Part shown: one piece after another, positions 17,801-32,800 of the stretch
How the letters are laid out: each line of letters opens with the position of its first letter
Position numbering within the stretch: the first letter of the stretch is position 1
Assembly (NCBI GenBank): GCA_029263415.1
Contig: JAJCXN010000005.1
Coordinates: forward strand, 1 to 64,000
Origin: Acidobacteriota bacterium
GTDB lineage: Bacteria; Acidobacteriota; Thermoanaerobaculia; Multivoradales; Multivoraceae
DNA length: 64,000 bases
Direction of reading: 5' to 3'
Position numbers and translations under genes: made by a program
The notes under the pieces: model-generated
What the model was told of the DNA's origin: nothing
Database searches by the model: none
Seen by the model: only the letters and a program-made list of their open reading frames with translations

Positions 17801-20800
17801 AATCAGAACTCCGTTGGCACTTCCACCCGCAGGGAGCTTGACGCCCAAGCCCTGAGCCCAGGCATTGGCTGTCCTCAGACTTGCTCCACCTCCCGTACCG
17901 AAACCACCGCCGCCGAAGTCTTGATGCGGTGAGGACAACTCAGCAACGGCGCTCAGCTCGGTATCGAGCAACGTAGCAAGTTCTCCTCCACTCGCATCGG
18001 AATCGAAAACAACACCCCACTCTGCGAACTGGTCGGTCACCAAGTCTCCGTCGGTCAGTACCAACCCTTCCGGTGCCGCCTCGAAGTCAAGCGGCAAGCA
18101 CTCACCACAGAAACCCAGTTCAGTCACCGAGCCACGAGTGTCGAACTGCACCTCGAGTCGCGTTACACCCACAAGGCCCAACGGAACGGTTTGTGCTGCG
18201 TTGAGCCCGAGATTCGGTATCGGCACATCGCGTATCAGCGATGACTGTGCCGAGTAGGCCCGGATTCGGCCGGTGCTCGCGTCGAGCAATCGCACCGACT
18301 GCAGCCAAACCGGAACGTCGAACTCAAACACCAGCTCCCCAGCCGCCGAAGTCACCGGCTCACCAGTCTCTGCAGTCGACACAATCAAGACCAAGCCTTC
18401 AGCTTCTAAGTTGGCCCCCGGCGAGGCGCTTTCACCGCCGGCCCCAACACCAGACCCGAGAAAATGCTCGTTGGGCGAACCTAAGCTCGAGTCACCGCTC
18501 CCCAACAGCACTGTGTTGAACAATGTTGCACGTTGGCCCGACCCTGTCGGCGTGGAGATCAGGACGCCCCAAGATGCCCACTGGTCGGTCACGGTTGCGC
18601 CGGCCTCCATCGCTACACCACCGGCATCGAAGTCAAAGTCGAGGTCGGGCGGGCATTCGAAGTCCGCGTAGCCAAAGTCGACATCCATCAAACCAGAGGG
18701 CGACAGAGCGACCAGGGCCGTGTGCGGTGTGTCGCGGCCATCCTCATCGAATGTGGGATCGACAAGTGCATTGGGCAACGTGGATGGGTCCACGGTGATC
18801 GTGTAGTCACCGGGATAGAGGTCGAATCCGAACGCTCCAGCAGCGCTCGTGGTCGCGCTCGTGACCGTCTCGCCAGCAGTGTCGATGACCGACACGGCGA
18901 CTCCGGACAGCCGGCTCTCGTCGGCATCGACCGCTCCATCGCGGTCCAGGTCGTACCAAACCCGACCCTGAAGACCAACCACCTCAGGAACGTCGTCATC
19001 AAGAATCGTGACGGTACTCTGGGCCCCTGCAAATGCGTTGTTTAGACCTGACACCGACGCCGTGAACAACTCCTCCAGCTCTACTAAGTTGTCGTCAACA
19101 ATCGCCACCGCAACCGTGATCGCCGTCTGACCCGGTTGGAACTCCACCGCTATCGGACTGGCGTTGAAGTCCGTACCAGCAGTGGCGGTGTCCGGGAATA
19201 GTTCCAGAGTCGCTGTGACTAGCTCTGAACTCGGTGCAGAAAGCGCAGCGGAGATGTGCACCACTCCAGCACTCTCAACCACCGAAGCATCGAACAAGTC
19301 GAGTTGCGGAAAGATCGAAAACTGCACCGACACGGTCGATTGATTGCCCACCTGATCGACGGCTGAGACCGACAACGAGTAGCTGTCAACAGCAGAGATT
19401 TCGGCTCCGGACACAAACGGCTGACCATTCAGCCTGGCTATCGCCGTATCGAGATGATCGTCGGCCACCGTGAAGATCGGCGTGACCGGACCGAGGGAGA
19501 CCTGCCCATCCGTGACTCCTGTGAAGGTGATCACTGGATCAGACGCATCCACTGTAAAGGTAACTTCTGCCGAGAGTCCCTCTTCACCGCCGACGTCCGT
19601 ACCTGTCGCCGCTAGGTCGTGCGACCCGTCCGGCAACAGCAGCACCAGTCCGAAGCGGCCATCACCCAGCGCCACCATCGGCACTGCGGGCCCGCCATCA
19701 GCGCCGATCACGACCGACACGATCGTGTCGGGGTTCAGTTCCTCGACCTCAACCGAGACCTCGCCAGGCTCGAGCGCTCCACCGAGAGGCGTAACGAACT
19801 GGATCGTCTGAAGCGGCGGTTCGATCACCAAGGTAGCGGCAGCTTCGATGAAAAGGGGCGTGCCGCTAGTGCTCGGTAGCACCTCCAGCACGACCGTGTA
19901 TTCCCCCGGAACGACATCCGCACCGAACAGAAGCTCGCCGCTCAACGTTCCGTTCCCGGCGAGGTCGAAAGCTGATGTCACCAGTTCCTCGATAAGGCCG
20001 TATTCGCTCACAAAGATTCCACGGACCAGTGCATCGACTACTGGTTCAGCCGAGACATTGGTGAGCTGATAAGCGGCGACCAGATCGTCACCGGCCGCGA
20101 CTTCGGCTGGCAGTACCAACGTGCCCGCCAAGTTCAAGCTATGGCTGACCTCGAACTCCACCGTCAGTCCAGTTTGGTTGTTCGCTAGGTCCCTTGCCAC
20201 GACAACAAGCCGGTAGAAGCCGGGCGTGTCGATCTGAGTTCCTGACACGAACTCTGAACCGTTCAGCGCAACGGAGTATGACTCGAGGTAATCGTCCGTC
20301 ACGACGATCTCAGGAATCACAGCAACATCGCTTTCCTGCCCGTCTGTAATCCCGACGATCTCCACGAGAGGTGCGGTCAGATCGACCGTGAAGTCGATCG
20401 TCGAACTCTGCCGTTGGTTGCCGCTCAGATCGGTGGCCCTCGCCTCGACCGTATGAGTCGCTTCTGAGAGCGCGGGAACCAATGAGGGGAAGAGGCTGGC
20501 GGAGGACCCAACTAGTGGTACACGCTTCCACTCGCCACCGTCGTATCGAATCTCGAGCCTGTCGATTGCTGAGAGACGGTCAAAGGTAAACACAAGAGCC
20601 TTGCCGCCGACGCCGACGAAACCACCCTGTGAAGGAGATCGCACCTCGAGCTCCGGCTGCTCCGCGTCGATCAGGAGAGCCTCTGCGGTTGCGAGAACAA
20701 CAGACACCAACCCACCATCGCCATCGCTCACATCCGCCTCGAGAACCACGACATACCTACCCAGCCCGAGGTCAGCGGTCGCGAACGCCACCGCTTGTGC

Positions 20801-23800
20801 GATCTCGCCGAAGCCGGCCAGGTCCACCGGGAAGCTCTCTGCGCGAACGACACTACTGAGATCCGAGGTGCGAACGAGAACACGGGCGGCGGTCACTGGG
20901 TGACCACTTTCACCGGCGTTGGCGATGTTGGCCTCAAGGGCCAGCTCCTCGCCGCCGGACACACTGCCCGACTCTAGGACAAGCGTGCCAATCAACGAAG
21001 GCGCCGTCGCCACCAGGTCGAGCGGCACCGCTGCCGTGGAGATTGTCTGAGGGGGCTCCGAGCTATCGACTAGTCGGAGATTCGCAACATATCGCCCGAG
21101 CTGGGTCAAGCTCGACGGCTGCCATGAGAACACCTCAACCACAGTAGTTCCCGCTAGGACGCTCGGCAGGCTTTGAGACGCCGCGACCACCTCGGTCCCG
21201 GACGGATCGAGCAACTCGAACTCCACCGCCAGCCCCTCAGCCAATACATTGCCGAGCAGGTAAGAGATCGAGGCTTCGGCCCCAATGTTTTGGTTTCGGG
21301 TGAACGCGGTGCCGTTGAGGGTCAGTTGCAAGGAGAACGTCGACTGTGCGGCCACCGAGAAGTTCGCAATTGCTTCCGTCGCAGTCGAGCCCGAGGCGTC
21401 CTTGAGTACAAGCCGAGCCCGATAGTCACCGGCCAACACCGTCTCAGCAGCAAACTCATCCTCGAGAGGCAGGCTCGCGGCGGCAGGCAGGTCTAGCGGT
21501 ACCTCTCGCAACGCCATCACCAAGAACCCCTGCTGATCTTCAATCAACAGCTCAGCGACCCCTCCAAACGGAACTACCCCTGCCCTGATCGATGTACTGA
21601 TGTTCAAGATATCGGCCGGGTCCACGATCAGTCGATCGAGGGCGAGAGTCACATTCGGCTCGGCTGTGACCGCTGGGATCAAGAGCTCCGCGTAGTTGTT
21701 GGACTCGTCGAACTCAGCTACGTCACCAGCAGGATCAATCGACACCACAAGTCGGTGATCGCCGAGAATCCCGATCGGGAACTGCCAGGTCAGTGCCTGG
21801 AATTGACCGGGCGCCATCGGCCCGATGGGCCCAGCTCCCAACAAGGTTGCTGTTCCGTCCGGATGCTCGACCCGCGCTACGACGGTCGCGGCTGGCGCCT
21901 CCAGTCCACCCGCGTTCCGCACTACAGCGCTTAGCTCGAGAGCATCGCCGACCCTGGCGACGCTCGGCAGCGATTGCAATTCAAAGCCGTTGATCGAGTA
22001 GTCAGGCAACGACTCCTCAGTCAGCAGAATCTTCATGGGTTCCGAGGACTCACTGGTTAGGCCCTGCGGAGTGGTCAGTGTGGCCGAGAACACGTTGAGC
22101 CCCGGATCAAGCGAGACACCTTGAAACCAGAAACCAGACACCTGCGACACTACGAACGCCTGCCAGCCCTGTGGTGCGGTACCGACTATCAAGAGCCGAC
22201 CGCTCTCGGACCAGTCGAGCCAGGATACTGACGTCGGAGTGAGGGGTTGTAGCGCTTGCTCTTCTCCCGACCCGAGGTTGAGGAGAACAACCGAAGACGA
22301 GCCTTGATCGAAGTACGCCAGTTGATCGCCTAGCGGAGAGACTCGCGGATGCAATACAGGTTCGGAAGCCGAAACAACCTCGGCCCGCAGCCCGGTGACG
22401 ACGTCAACCACATCGATGCCCTGGGTGGTGTTGGAAAAATACACGCGACCACCGTCTGGGCTAAACGCTGGGCGGACCACCTCTGCGCCGGAGTGGGTCG
22501 TGTTCACCCCCGTTGCAAGGTCCAGCAACACGAGGCCCGTGCGGTCCCAACGCGCTGCCGCTGCGAACAAGGCATCTGATGTCAGTTGCAAAGTGTGGCC
22601 TGCGACACCCGGCAGCTCACCCACCGATGCCACGCTCAGATCAACCAACGAGAGCGTGTACACAACTTCGACGCCTTGGGCGAAGTCGTAGTCGACGATC
22701 ACCGCGATCTCGCCCGTGGGAGCAGCGGAAACTGCAATGAGCGAGTCACCCGACCAGACCACTGAGTCGCTCTGCACGGTTGGTGGACCGGTGCCTTGAC
22801 CAGGCTCTAGTACGACCAAATGCACATCGCTTGAATCGGCATATAGCAGCCTATTGGGACCAGCCCAGCTACTCAAAAACCCTGAGGACGACAACACCGT
22901 GTAGTCCCAAGCCCCACCCTCGATCGGAACCTCCGCGTTGGCAACCCCAAGGATCGAACTATCGCCTCCGAGAAACGACCCAATGACCGAGCGGCCATCC
23001 GCAGACAGCAATGCAGTCGGTCCATCCAGGACACCGAGCGCGGTTTCAGTCGGCACCTGACTGCTGGTTGACGTAGTCACTAGCGCGTTATTGCGAAAGA
23101 GCGCAACCAGCCCCTCACCGCCAAGGCCCGCGATGTTGACCGACAGCTGCGACACCTCATGCACGTCGCCGGTCGAAGTCGGCAGAAGGAAAGATGGAGG
23201 CTCAACAACAGCTGTTGAAACTGGATGCGTCTCGACCTCATTCGAAAGCAGACCCCGGTTTCCAGCAGCGTCAGTAGCTGCGACAACATAGAAGTAGGTC
23301 ACACCGGACACTGGGACCGTGTCCACGTGTTGAAGGGCGCTAGTCGACGCGACCAACTCGTATGGGCCACCTCCTACCAGGCCGCGCAGAATGTCGAAGC
23401 CAGCTGGCGTGCCGGCTCCCGGCGACCACGACAGCGCTACATCGAGTTCCGCCGTAGCGTCAAGGACCACCGTCGGAGCGCTTAGCGGAGCGCGAGCGAT
23501 CTGAACGGACGCAGCATTTGACGCAACGCTTACATTGCCGACCACATCAACTGCACGAACGATGTAGGAGTACTCGCCATTGAGAAGCGGACCATCGGTC
23601 CAGGTGAGGGACACGAGATCGTCAGAAGTGTGAACAACGACGCCATCTCGCTCGATCAGATACCGCTGCACGTCTAGCGAAGGGCTAGCGGTCCAAGAGA
23701 GAATCGCAGTTGACTCGCCATCGCTCACCACCGTCAGCGTCACCGGTTCTGGAGCCTCCGTGTCTCCAACGTCGAGCGGATCGGCTATCGCTTCCGGACC

Positions 23801-26800
23801 AATTAGTCCTAGTGAAGTCACGGCCGCAACGCCGAAAATATACGAGCCGTCAGCTACCGTCTGAGAGAACTCCGTTGCCTCTTGTAGCGAGCGCCCTTCA
23901 AGAACGACTTGTGAAAGCCCGAAGAACTGGGGACTATGCGGGGTCAGAACCTCGAGCCGAACTCGGTCGGTCCTGTAGGCGGGTTCGAAATCGAGACTTA
24001 GATGGCTCGCAAAGGAGTTATCCCGCTCTGCAATGGGCGCCCATGTTTCGCCGTCCCACGCAAGGACCCGGAATGACTGCGCACCCATCAAGAGCGTGTC
24101 GTCTCCTAGCCAATCGATCTCCATGCGCTCGAGCATCTGGCGCTCAGCAAATCCGAACTCGATCCAAGCATCAAGCGAAGCCGCGGCGGTCGTTGGAGCC
24201 CAGAAGGTAAAGGAATCTCCATCGAGGGCATTGGTTGCATCTGCGCCGAACTGAGACGACGACGCTACGACGTTCGAAGCGAGTGATAGACGCTCAGGGA
24301 CTATGAGTTCTCCGTCTCGCGAAACGAGATAGCCCACCACATCGGACTCTGGATTCGCATTCCACGTCACGTCCACGGTAAGGCCGCTGGACTGTGAGAC
24401 CAAACCGGTGGGCACGCTCGGCAAGGTCCCCCGAACCACCCGAGCAGCTGAGGTGCGGCTCCTGTTCCCAGCGGCATCCGTGGCCTGAGCGGCGAAAGTG
24501 TTCACGCCCAGCGCGAGTGCAACGTCCAACAGCTCGACTCGGCCCTGCGAATCGGTCGCACCTGAGACCACGAGGCTTGGTCCCGACCCTACATCCACGA
24601 AAACTTCATAGTCGACATTGTCGATCAAAGTCGCGATGGCCTCAAGCTCAGGCAACGTCCCGGATGCTGTAGGTGTCGCGGGCTGCAGGAGTTCAAAACT
24701 AAATACGCGGGCAACCACCAACTCGCTCGGTTGGGACTCATTGCCGGCCGCGTCTACCGCGCGAACCTGATACTCGTAGATGCCGTCGCTAAGGCCCAGA
24801 CCGCCAAGATCGAGGTCCTCGTATGACGCAGCCGCCACCGGATTCGGCATCAAGCGAATCGCCACGTCGGTTCCTGAGTCAAACCTGTCCACCACGTATC
24901 CAGCCAGGTCGGTCTCAACGTTGGCCTGCCAAGTCAGATCGACGGCGCTGCCGTCGCCCTGTGCGCTCACTCCAGTCGGCGCCGCGGGCGCCGTCAGATC
25001 AGCCCGGGTCACCGAGATTGTGCCCGGATTCTGATCCGCAAAGGAGGCATCAGACGCGACCGCACGCAGCTCGTAAATTCCCAACTCGAGCGCCGACCCA
25101 GCCCAGACTACCTCCCAAGGCTCAGCACTATCGGTCTCGATCGGCTGCCAACTGGAGGTTCCGACTTGGCGAGCTTCGAAGGCGACCTGAACTACGTCTT
25201 CGTCGAGCGTCTGAGCGGCCACGAACAGTTCAGCGTCGAACTCGATTCCCTGCTCGGGCGTCGTGATAAATGCGGTTGGAACACGCTCGTCAATATCGGC
25301 CTCGACGGGCGACGACGGAGCACTTACGTTGCCTGCGACATCCACCGCCACGACGGAGTAGGTCCAGCGACCATCCGGCCGACCGAAGTCTTGAAAGCTC
25401 GTGCCTTCGATAGCGATCGTACGCGCGTCGGACGCGCCGCTCTCGGCGCCGATCCAACTGCCGTTGCGAACCACAACGTAACCGTGGAGGTCGGGTTCGG
25501 TATTGGCGGTCCAGGTGAGACCTATATCCGAATCTGTGGCCAGAATCTGGAGCCCGGCCGGCGTAGCTGGCGGTTGGTTGTCAACTACAACAGTGATCGA
25601 ATCAACCGCCACATTGCCGTCAAGGTCCTCAGCCTCGACCTCGAGGATCAAACTCTGGGCCTCGGCAAAGCCGTTGGTCTCAACAACGCCAAGTGTGTCC
25701 AACCTAACGGGAAGCGGAGACTCACGGATCAGGCTTCGAGCCGCCGAGCCCGCTGTGACGTATACGCGATAGGTCAAGAAGTCGTTGCTATGGGCCGTTC
25801 CCCGAAGCTCCGTGAGACCACTGATCCTGGCTCCCCCTGCAGGCGCCGTGATCGAGACTTCCGGTGGCGTAAAGTCGATTCGCACGCTGGCTCCTGCTGG
25901 CTCGCTTCGATTCCCCGCGTGGTCTATGGCGACGACCTGGTACTCCACTTCACCCTCGCCGAGGCCCTCATCAACAAGGCTCGTCGCGGCAAGCAGTTCG
26001 TGCAAAGCAAGCCCTGCGCGCGTGATGCGGTAGCCAGCGACATCCGCCTCGGGATTGGCTGACCAGGACACCTGAACGCCAGCCTCGCCTGAGGCACCTT
26101 GCTGCGCAGAAAGCGACAGACCTGTGGGAGCTGAAGGCGAGGTCTGATCGACCGTGATCGCTAGCGAGAGTTCGCTCTGCTGTCCAGCGCGATCCTGAGC
26201 ATGAAGTACCAGCGTGTATTCACCATCGGCCGGCAGGGAACTCCAAACTCCAAGGAGTCCCGCGTCCACCGGAGCCGACCCAACACCTAGTACCTGAGCT
26301 GCGCCACTTCCAATCTGATCGGTCAAGGTAAGTGCGTAGCGCAGGAGGCTTGCGTCCTGAACAGTGCCAAGGATTTCGCTCGGCCCAGTCGCGAAACTAC
26401 GATCCAAAGGCTCCGTAATCGCGATCTGCGGAGGTGAGGTGTCGACAACGACCTCTACCCTCGCCTCCGTCTCGTTGCCCGCTCGATCGGACCCAACCAG
26501 TCGTAATGACGCCACCCCATCTGCCACGCCAGCGAACTCGAGCTGTGCAAGAGCTCCGTCGACGTTGTCGCTTCCGCTCGAGATCTGCGTCCAACTCGAC
26601 GGAGCGCTGCCCGAGCCGATCTCCAGGCGATAGCTCTCGAGGTTCTCATCCGCTATCCGTCCTTGAGCAACGGTGACGAGGTCCACAGCGTTCGTCAAGG
26701 AAGTGCCTTCGGTCGGAAACACTAGCGCTACATCCGGTGCGACAGTGTCCAAGACGAAAGGCCGCTCCACTAGGGACTGGTTGCCCGCAAGATCCTGGGC

Positions 26801-29800
26801 AAGGATTCGAACTTCGTACTCGCCGTCTGCGAGTCCATCGAGCGCCACGAGCTCCCGGCTCTGACCGTTCTCCTCGGCGCTGCCTGACGCAACAGGTACC
26901 AACGGACCCCCGAGTGGCCCGAACTCGACAGTGTAGAGGGACATGTGTTGATCGCTGACGCTCCCCGTCACACCGCTGCTGGCGTTGGCGAAGCCGCTCA
27001 AAGGAACTGTCAACGCGATAGTCGGCGGTGCCACGTCAACCTTCACCTCGACACGTTCGATCTGGATCAGACCAGGATCGGCGACCGAAGTGGCCGTCAC
27101 TTCAATGATGTAGCTGCCATCTGACGCAAGCGCGCCCCCATCGGTCCAGCCATCCCAGAGGATGGTGGACGAGCCGGAGGCTGGATCGCCGGCCACTAGG
27201 TTTCTAACCGGTAGCTCGGTTGCTGTATCCAGCACCAGCACAGTCAGCAAGACAGGCGACGTGGCCGACACTTCGAGCCTCGAAGCATCGGCAACCCCAT
27301 CCCCATTCGGCGAGAACACCACCGGATCAACGGACAGGTCGCTCACCAAAGTGAGAGGGGCGAGGATCTCCAAGGCTCGAAGGATCTCGGTACTGTTGCC
27401 GAGCACGTCGGCGCCGCGCAGACGAAGCATCACACTGCCAGTCAGCCCACCCGTGTTCCAGAGACCCAGCCTGGTCGGCTCTGCGCTCGCAAACCGCGAC
27501 AACAACTCCTCGTATCTACTAATCGGAGCAAAGACAGAGGGAGCGCTACCGATGCCGAAGTCAAGTTCCAGCCAGTCGAAACTGCGCAGCGTCGGCTCGG
27601 GCCGGATTTCGGTTGCAGTACCGAGGATCTCGATGAAGGTTGTGAACGAATCAGCGGTTTGCGGAAAATCAATCGACAAAACAGGCGGCTGCGTGTCTCT
27701 TGCAACAAAGCAGTCGACCTGCACGCTTCGGTTTCCGCAACTGTCTTCGACCACAGCGCGGACAGCGTAGATTCCGTCGGGCAGCTCATTCCCTTGATCG
27801 TCCAAGCCGTCCCAGACAAACTCCGACTGTCCTGCAAGAAAGGCCGACGAGGCGAGAGTGCGAACCGGATCAGCACCCGCAGTTGAGCCGGAACAGACGC
27901 TCAACTCGGCTGCGTCCCATACCTCAACACTCACCAAGCCGGGTTCTCCGCTCTCCACGGTGACCGAAACAACATCTGCAACGCCGTCGCCATTGGGAGA
28001 GAGCCCCTGGTACGGCCTGCCGCCCGGGGAGGACACGTGAACCGGAACACCTTCCACCATCAAGCGTGCACCATCGACGACCGAATCGACTTCGACGTTG
28101 AGCTCCTGACAGACTCGATTGCCTCCTCGATCTGCAAGTTCATACAAGAGGTCCAGAGGACCGTTACCTTCAAGTGCACCCAGACTTCCTGCGTACGACC
28201 TCGGTCGGGTCTCGGACACAGGGCGCTCTCCGTTCGATACCAGTTCAGGAACGATGAAGTCGGTCCTCGGCTGAAACTCGTAGTCGAGCTCGTCGAACAA
28301 CGAACCCTGAACTTCAGCGAGACCACAAATGCGCTGACCATTTGAGGGAAACGTAACATTCAAGACGGGCGGAGTGCGGTCGACCACAAGCTCCACCAAA
28401 AGAGCGGTTTCGAGGTCTGCCGTGTTGGTGAGCCGAATCACCGCGGACTGGACCCCCTCCTGCAAACTCGAGCTGTCGAAGACGAGCTCGTGCGGCTGCC
28501 CATCGGCCGGCAAGTTCTCGGAAGCCAGCACCTCTTCCCCCAAGGAGAGGGTGAGCAACTTCAACGGTGTACCGTCGAGTGACTTGGGGGTGACCAGCAC
28601 CCTAAAAAGGCCATTCCAAATCAGCGGTTCACCACATGCTGCGATTGGAATCGGCTGGACCTCGGCCTTGAGGCTCAGGCAACGCTCCTCGTAGCTAAGC
28701 GATTGCGAGTAGTGCAACCCGTCTGCCGCTACAAGATCTATCCGGACGGCATACACCGAACACGCGCGGACTGCACCGTCAAAAGCCATGATCCCGTCAA
28801 AGAGCGCAGCGCCATCGGACAATTCAACAAGATCGACCCGAGTTTCTACGGGATACCGCGGGTCATCATCACTCTGCAGGTAGAGAACAGCACTCTGTAA
28901 AGAGGTCGACGCGCGAGCCGCAAGGCTGCTGTTAACAGCGTCCGCGAACTCCAAGCCTCCTTCAGAGGCTAGCGCGTCGTCAACAAGTTCAGTGGGAGGC
29001 CGCCTCCCATAAAAATCAACGGAGACCTCAGAGAAGCGCGCGAACCGTACCGCGCCCGTATGCCGGGTCGCGCCCGCTTCATCTGAGATCTCTAGCCGGG
29101 CGACAACGATCGAGTCGCGATCGACCCCGTTGAGGTTCCACACGACGTCAAATGCGTGATCTGGCGTTCCCAACGATAGCTCGACTTCGCCAACTCGTGA
29201 AAGAGCAAGAGGGGCGGTCTCGAGCCAGGCGAGCTCGCTCTCGTCGGGAAGGCTCTGATCAAACAACCTGTACTGCACTACAACCTCATCTAGCGGTTGA
29301 CGCAGAAGCTCGGCCACGCGAAACCGCAGGCCACCCTCCTCCGGCATGAGCTCGGCACAAAAACGATCCCAATCGGGCGAAGTACAGGACACCCCATCGG
29401 GGGTATCTCCGTGGAGCCCCTCACCGCCAGCACCGCTGATCGGCCTCGCCAGGCCGGTCACCCCGTCCACACCGTCGGGACCGCTAGCAACCAGGCGCAG
29501 ACGTTCTTCAACTGGCGGCAGCAACTCAACGGTCTCGTTCCCTGCAACGTCACGGGCTCGCACCCGGTAAGACCACTCCAAGAGTTCTTCTGCAAGAAAC
29601 AGAACCGTGTGTCCAGTCGCAGGGACCACATCCGTGACCGCCTCCCATGAAGCGGGCGACTCGCCAAGTCCGCGTTCCACGGTTCCGGGGAGGAAAGGAT
29701 CGAGATTTGGATCGGTGATATCCGTGCGCAACTCACCATTCGGCGGCGCTGAAAGTGAAACATGCAGGCTAGAGTCCACCCTGGGCCCGGTGCGATCTAT

Positions 29801-32800
29801 CTCGAAGAACAGTTCGAAGTGCTCCATGCGAACCGAATAGCGGCCGTCCTCAACAAACGAGCCGCTCTCGTCCCGTCCGTCCCAGCTCAAGGATCGCAGC
29901 CCGATCGTCGCTTCCTCTTGAACAAAACGGCGAACCACCAAGCCGGAAGAGTCCGCAACCTCAATGAGCAGCTCGATGGGGCTCAGCACCCGATAGTCCA
30001 CCGTCAAGAAATCACGAACACCATCACCGTTCGGGGAAATCAACTTTGGGTAGACCGAGATCTCACCCAGGGATGAGGTCCTTGGAACCGAGAACTGTCG
30101 AAGTGAGCTCTCGCGGTTCCCAGCCAAGTCTTCGACCGTTAAGCGAAGCCTGTAGACACCAGCCTCGGCCGGGGCCCAGACAGTGAGGACATCATTCACC
30201 ACACCTTGATCCGAGGGGACGTCGATCGGCCGCCAAAGATCTGGCGTCTCTACGTTCGCGTACTCGAGCCACCATCGGGCGAGGTTGAGATCGGCTGCCG
30301 TACCAGAGATTGAGACGACTCCCGTAGGCTCGCGTTCGGCCTGCACTTCTGCCGTTAGGTTGGCAAGCGAGCGGAGCACTCGCCCAGCGCCGTTCGAGGC
30401 ATTGCATTCGCCCTGATCGCGCCTTACTAGGGAGAAGATCCGTCTGCCGCTGGACGCCGGCATCGGATCGAATCCGTAGATCGACCGCTTCCAGGTTCTG
30501 CTGCGCAGCGACACACCAAGGTCGAAGCCCAGAAGAAGATCCCCTGTACCTGGGAGCAGAGTGAGTCCTTGGGCATGTTCGATCAACGAGCGACCTTCGT
30601 GATCCCCTTCGGGGTCCTGGACGAGAGGGCTGTTGATCCCGTCGCCCACAAAGCCCCCCTCTCTGGCTCCTAACGATCCACCGAAATGCGCCTCGACCAA
30701 CGAAATCAACCCCTCACCGCTCCCATCGCTCTCCGGTAGCCCGCCTTCGCAGTCCGCTACAGGGAAGCCACTAGCCAGCCACGTCCATTCATGGTTACCG
30801 GTATCAAGGAGATAAGTGTTGGTCCAAACCTCGCTGCATCCGGAGAACAGGAGTTCAGTTTCCAAGCTCACCAGTACGGTCTGGCCGTCGTCCGTTGCCG
30901 CGAGGTCTCCGGCAACCGTTCCCACTACTTCAACAGAGGTTCCACCTTCCTCCTCGCCCCCGACACCGTCTGGTTCAAGCGACCTGCCCAGAATCCCAAC
31001 CGTCATCGCAATGTTTGGGAAGGGAATCAATCGTTCTTCGCTGCCGTCAGCACGGAAGAAGCGCACTACGTCGTCGCTCCCGTCTGCGATCACGACCCGC
31101 CCGTTACCGCCACCGAGAAACAGTGCTTGAGACTGGCTGAAGTCATAGCCGTGAAGCTCATCCGCCGCGCCAGTTTCGAGGTTCAAGCGGATAGCAAGGG
31201 TGTTGCCGGCCGCGGACTCGCGCAGAAGCAAATGAGTCCCGTCGTCCGAGAAGTTGCCAGGTTCCTCTTGTTGAAAGCCCGGCAGCCGAAGTGGCCGAAC
31301 CGAACCAGAACCGCGATACAACTCGATCGGAGGCCCGGAGCTGGTTAGCGGCACTCGATACACAGCATCGTCCGAGTGCGCAATCGGTTCGAACGAACCA
31401 GGCGGGAAGCCAACGACCTCCAGGAAATCTGTTCCGGCTACTTCGAAGACTTGCTTGGTTTCGAGATTCGCTATCGCCACGCGGCGGCCCGGAAGAGTCT
31501 GATAGGTAGCCAGACTTTGCGACTCATCCACAAAGGCTCCCCCGATTCCGACTTCGCTGTCGATAAGTCGCTCTGAGTGCTCTGAGCCAACTGCCACCGC
31601 AACTCGATAGAGCTCCATTCCGCGCGAGTAGAAAAAGAATTCCTCGTCAGCACTGACGCGCGATTCACCCATGAAGTGACTCTCCTGGCAAGCCAGCTGA
31701 AGCTCATCCTCATACTGAGTACCGAAGGCCTGGACCAACGACGATCGGTTATTGTCGACGACCACTGCGACTTCGGCGATCTCCACTCCGGCATTGTCCA
31801 CCAGCCGCAGCGAGTAGATGCCGTCGGCGACCACCCGGCCGTCTTCGTCTCGACCATCCCAAGAAACGCTATCTTGCGCCGACACCGGTACGAGATCAGT
31901 CGGTTCGACCACGACCTCGCCGAACTCGTCAACTACGCGCAACCCGATGTCGGTTGCTACACCCACGTCAAAGACGACCTCGGTCGCGTCCTGCACACCA
32001 TCACCATTTGGCGAAATGAAGGTCGGGACAGCAAACGTCGATTCTCCCGACCCGGCAACCGACAAGGAGGCGCGATTGTTGTCCTCTCGAACCTCCGCCA
32101 CGACATCGAAAGCGTCGGCGACGACGGTCAAGAGAGGACGAGTGAACTCCTGCTCCAAGGTCCACTGCACATCGACCGTCGCGACGGACAGACCCGTCAC
32201 GGAGGCTTCTAACGTTGCTAAGAGGATTCCCTCTTCAGGCAATCCGTCGTACACATGAAGGTCGGAGACGGGCGTGCCCTGGCCACCCAAGTTCGCGAGT
32301 TGAACATGAAGATTCACCGCCGTTCCAACAGTTGGGAATCGAGGACTGAGTGCGAGCGAAGCACTCGACAGCGCGAGGTCCGGAGCAGACGAGACCGCGA
32401 CTTCCAGAAACGTCAGATTGTTGTCGCGCGAGAAGTCGTTCACCTGCTCGGCTCGATCGAGCATCACGAATAGGGTTGCATCGTCTGCAAGCGGAAGCTG
32501 GGCAACCATCAGGTCCGTCGTGGCAATCGAGTTCGCGGCCACGCTGACCACCGCACTAGCAAGCAACTGGCCTCCCAGTCTAGGGTCGGCCGAGAATAAC
32601 TCCACCGTCACGGCCGGTACCGCCACATCACCATCGTTGTGCACCGTTGTCGCAACCGCGAAAGGCTGTCCCTGAAGTGCAGGATCAAGGCTCGGCGTTA
32701 GATCCGCAGCGGAGATCCGAAGGTCCGGAGCACCCAGAATTCCCACCGCGATCGGGAAGTTCGCAACGTTATTGTCCTCATGGCTTTCCGGCTGCAAGTT

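Noticed and set aside
25166-26062. 298-codon plus-strand frame inside the giant gene
   Set aside because: Antisense to FN3/Ig-like repeats that read continuously on the minus strand; no start signal or motif.
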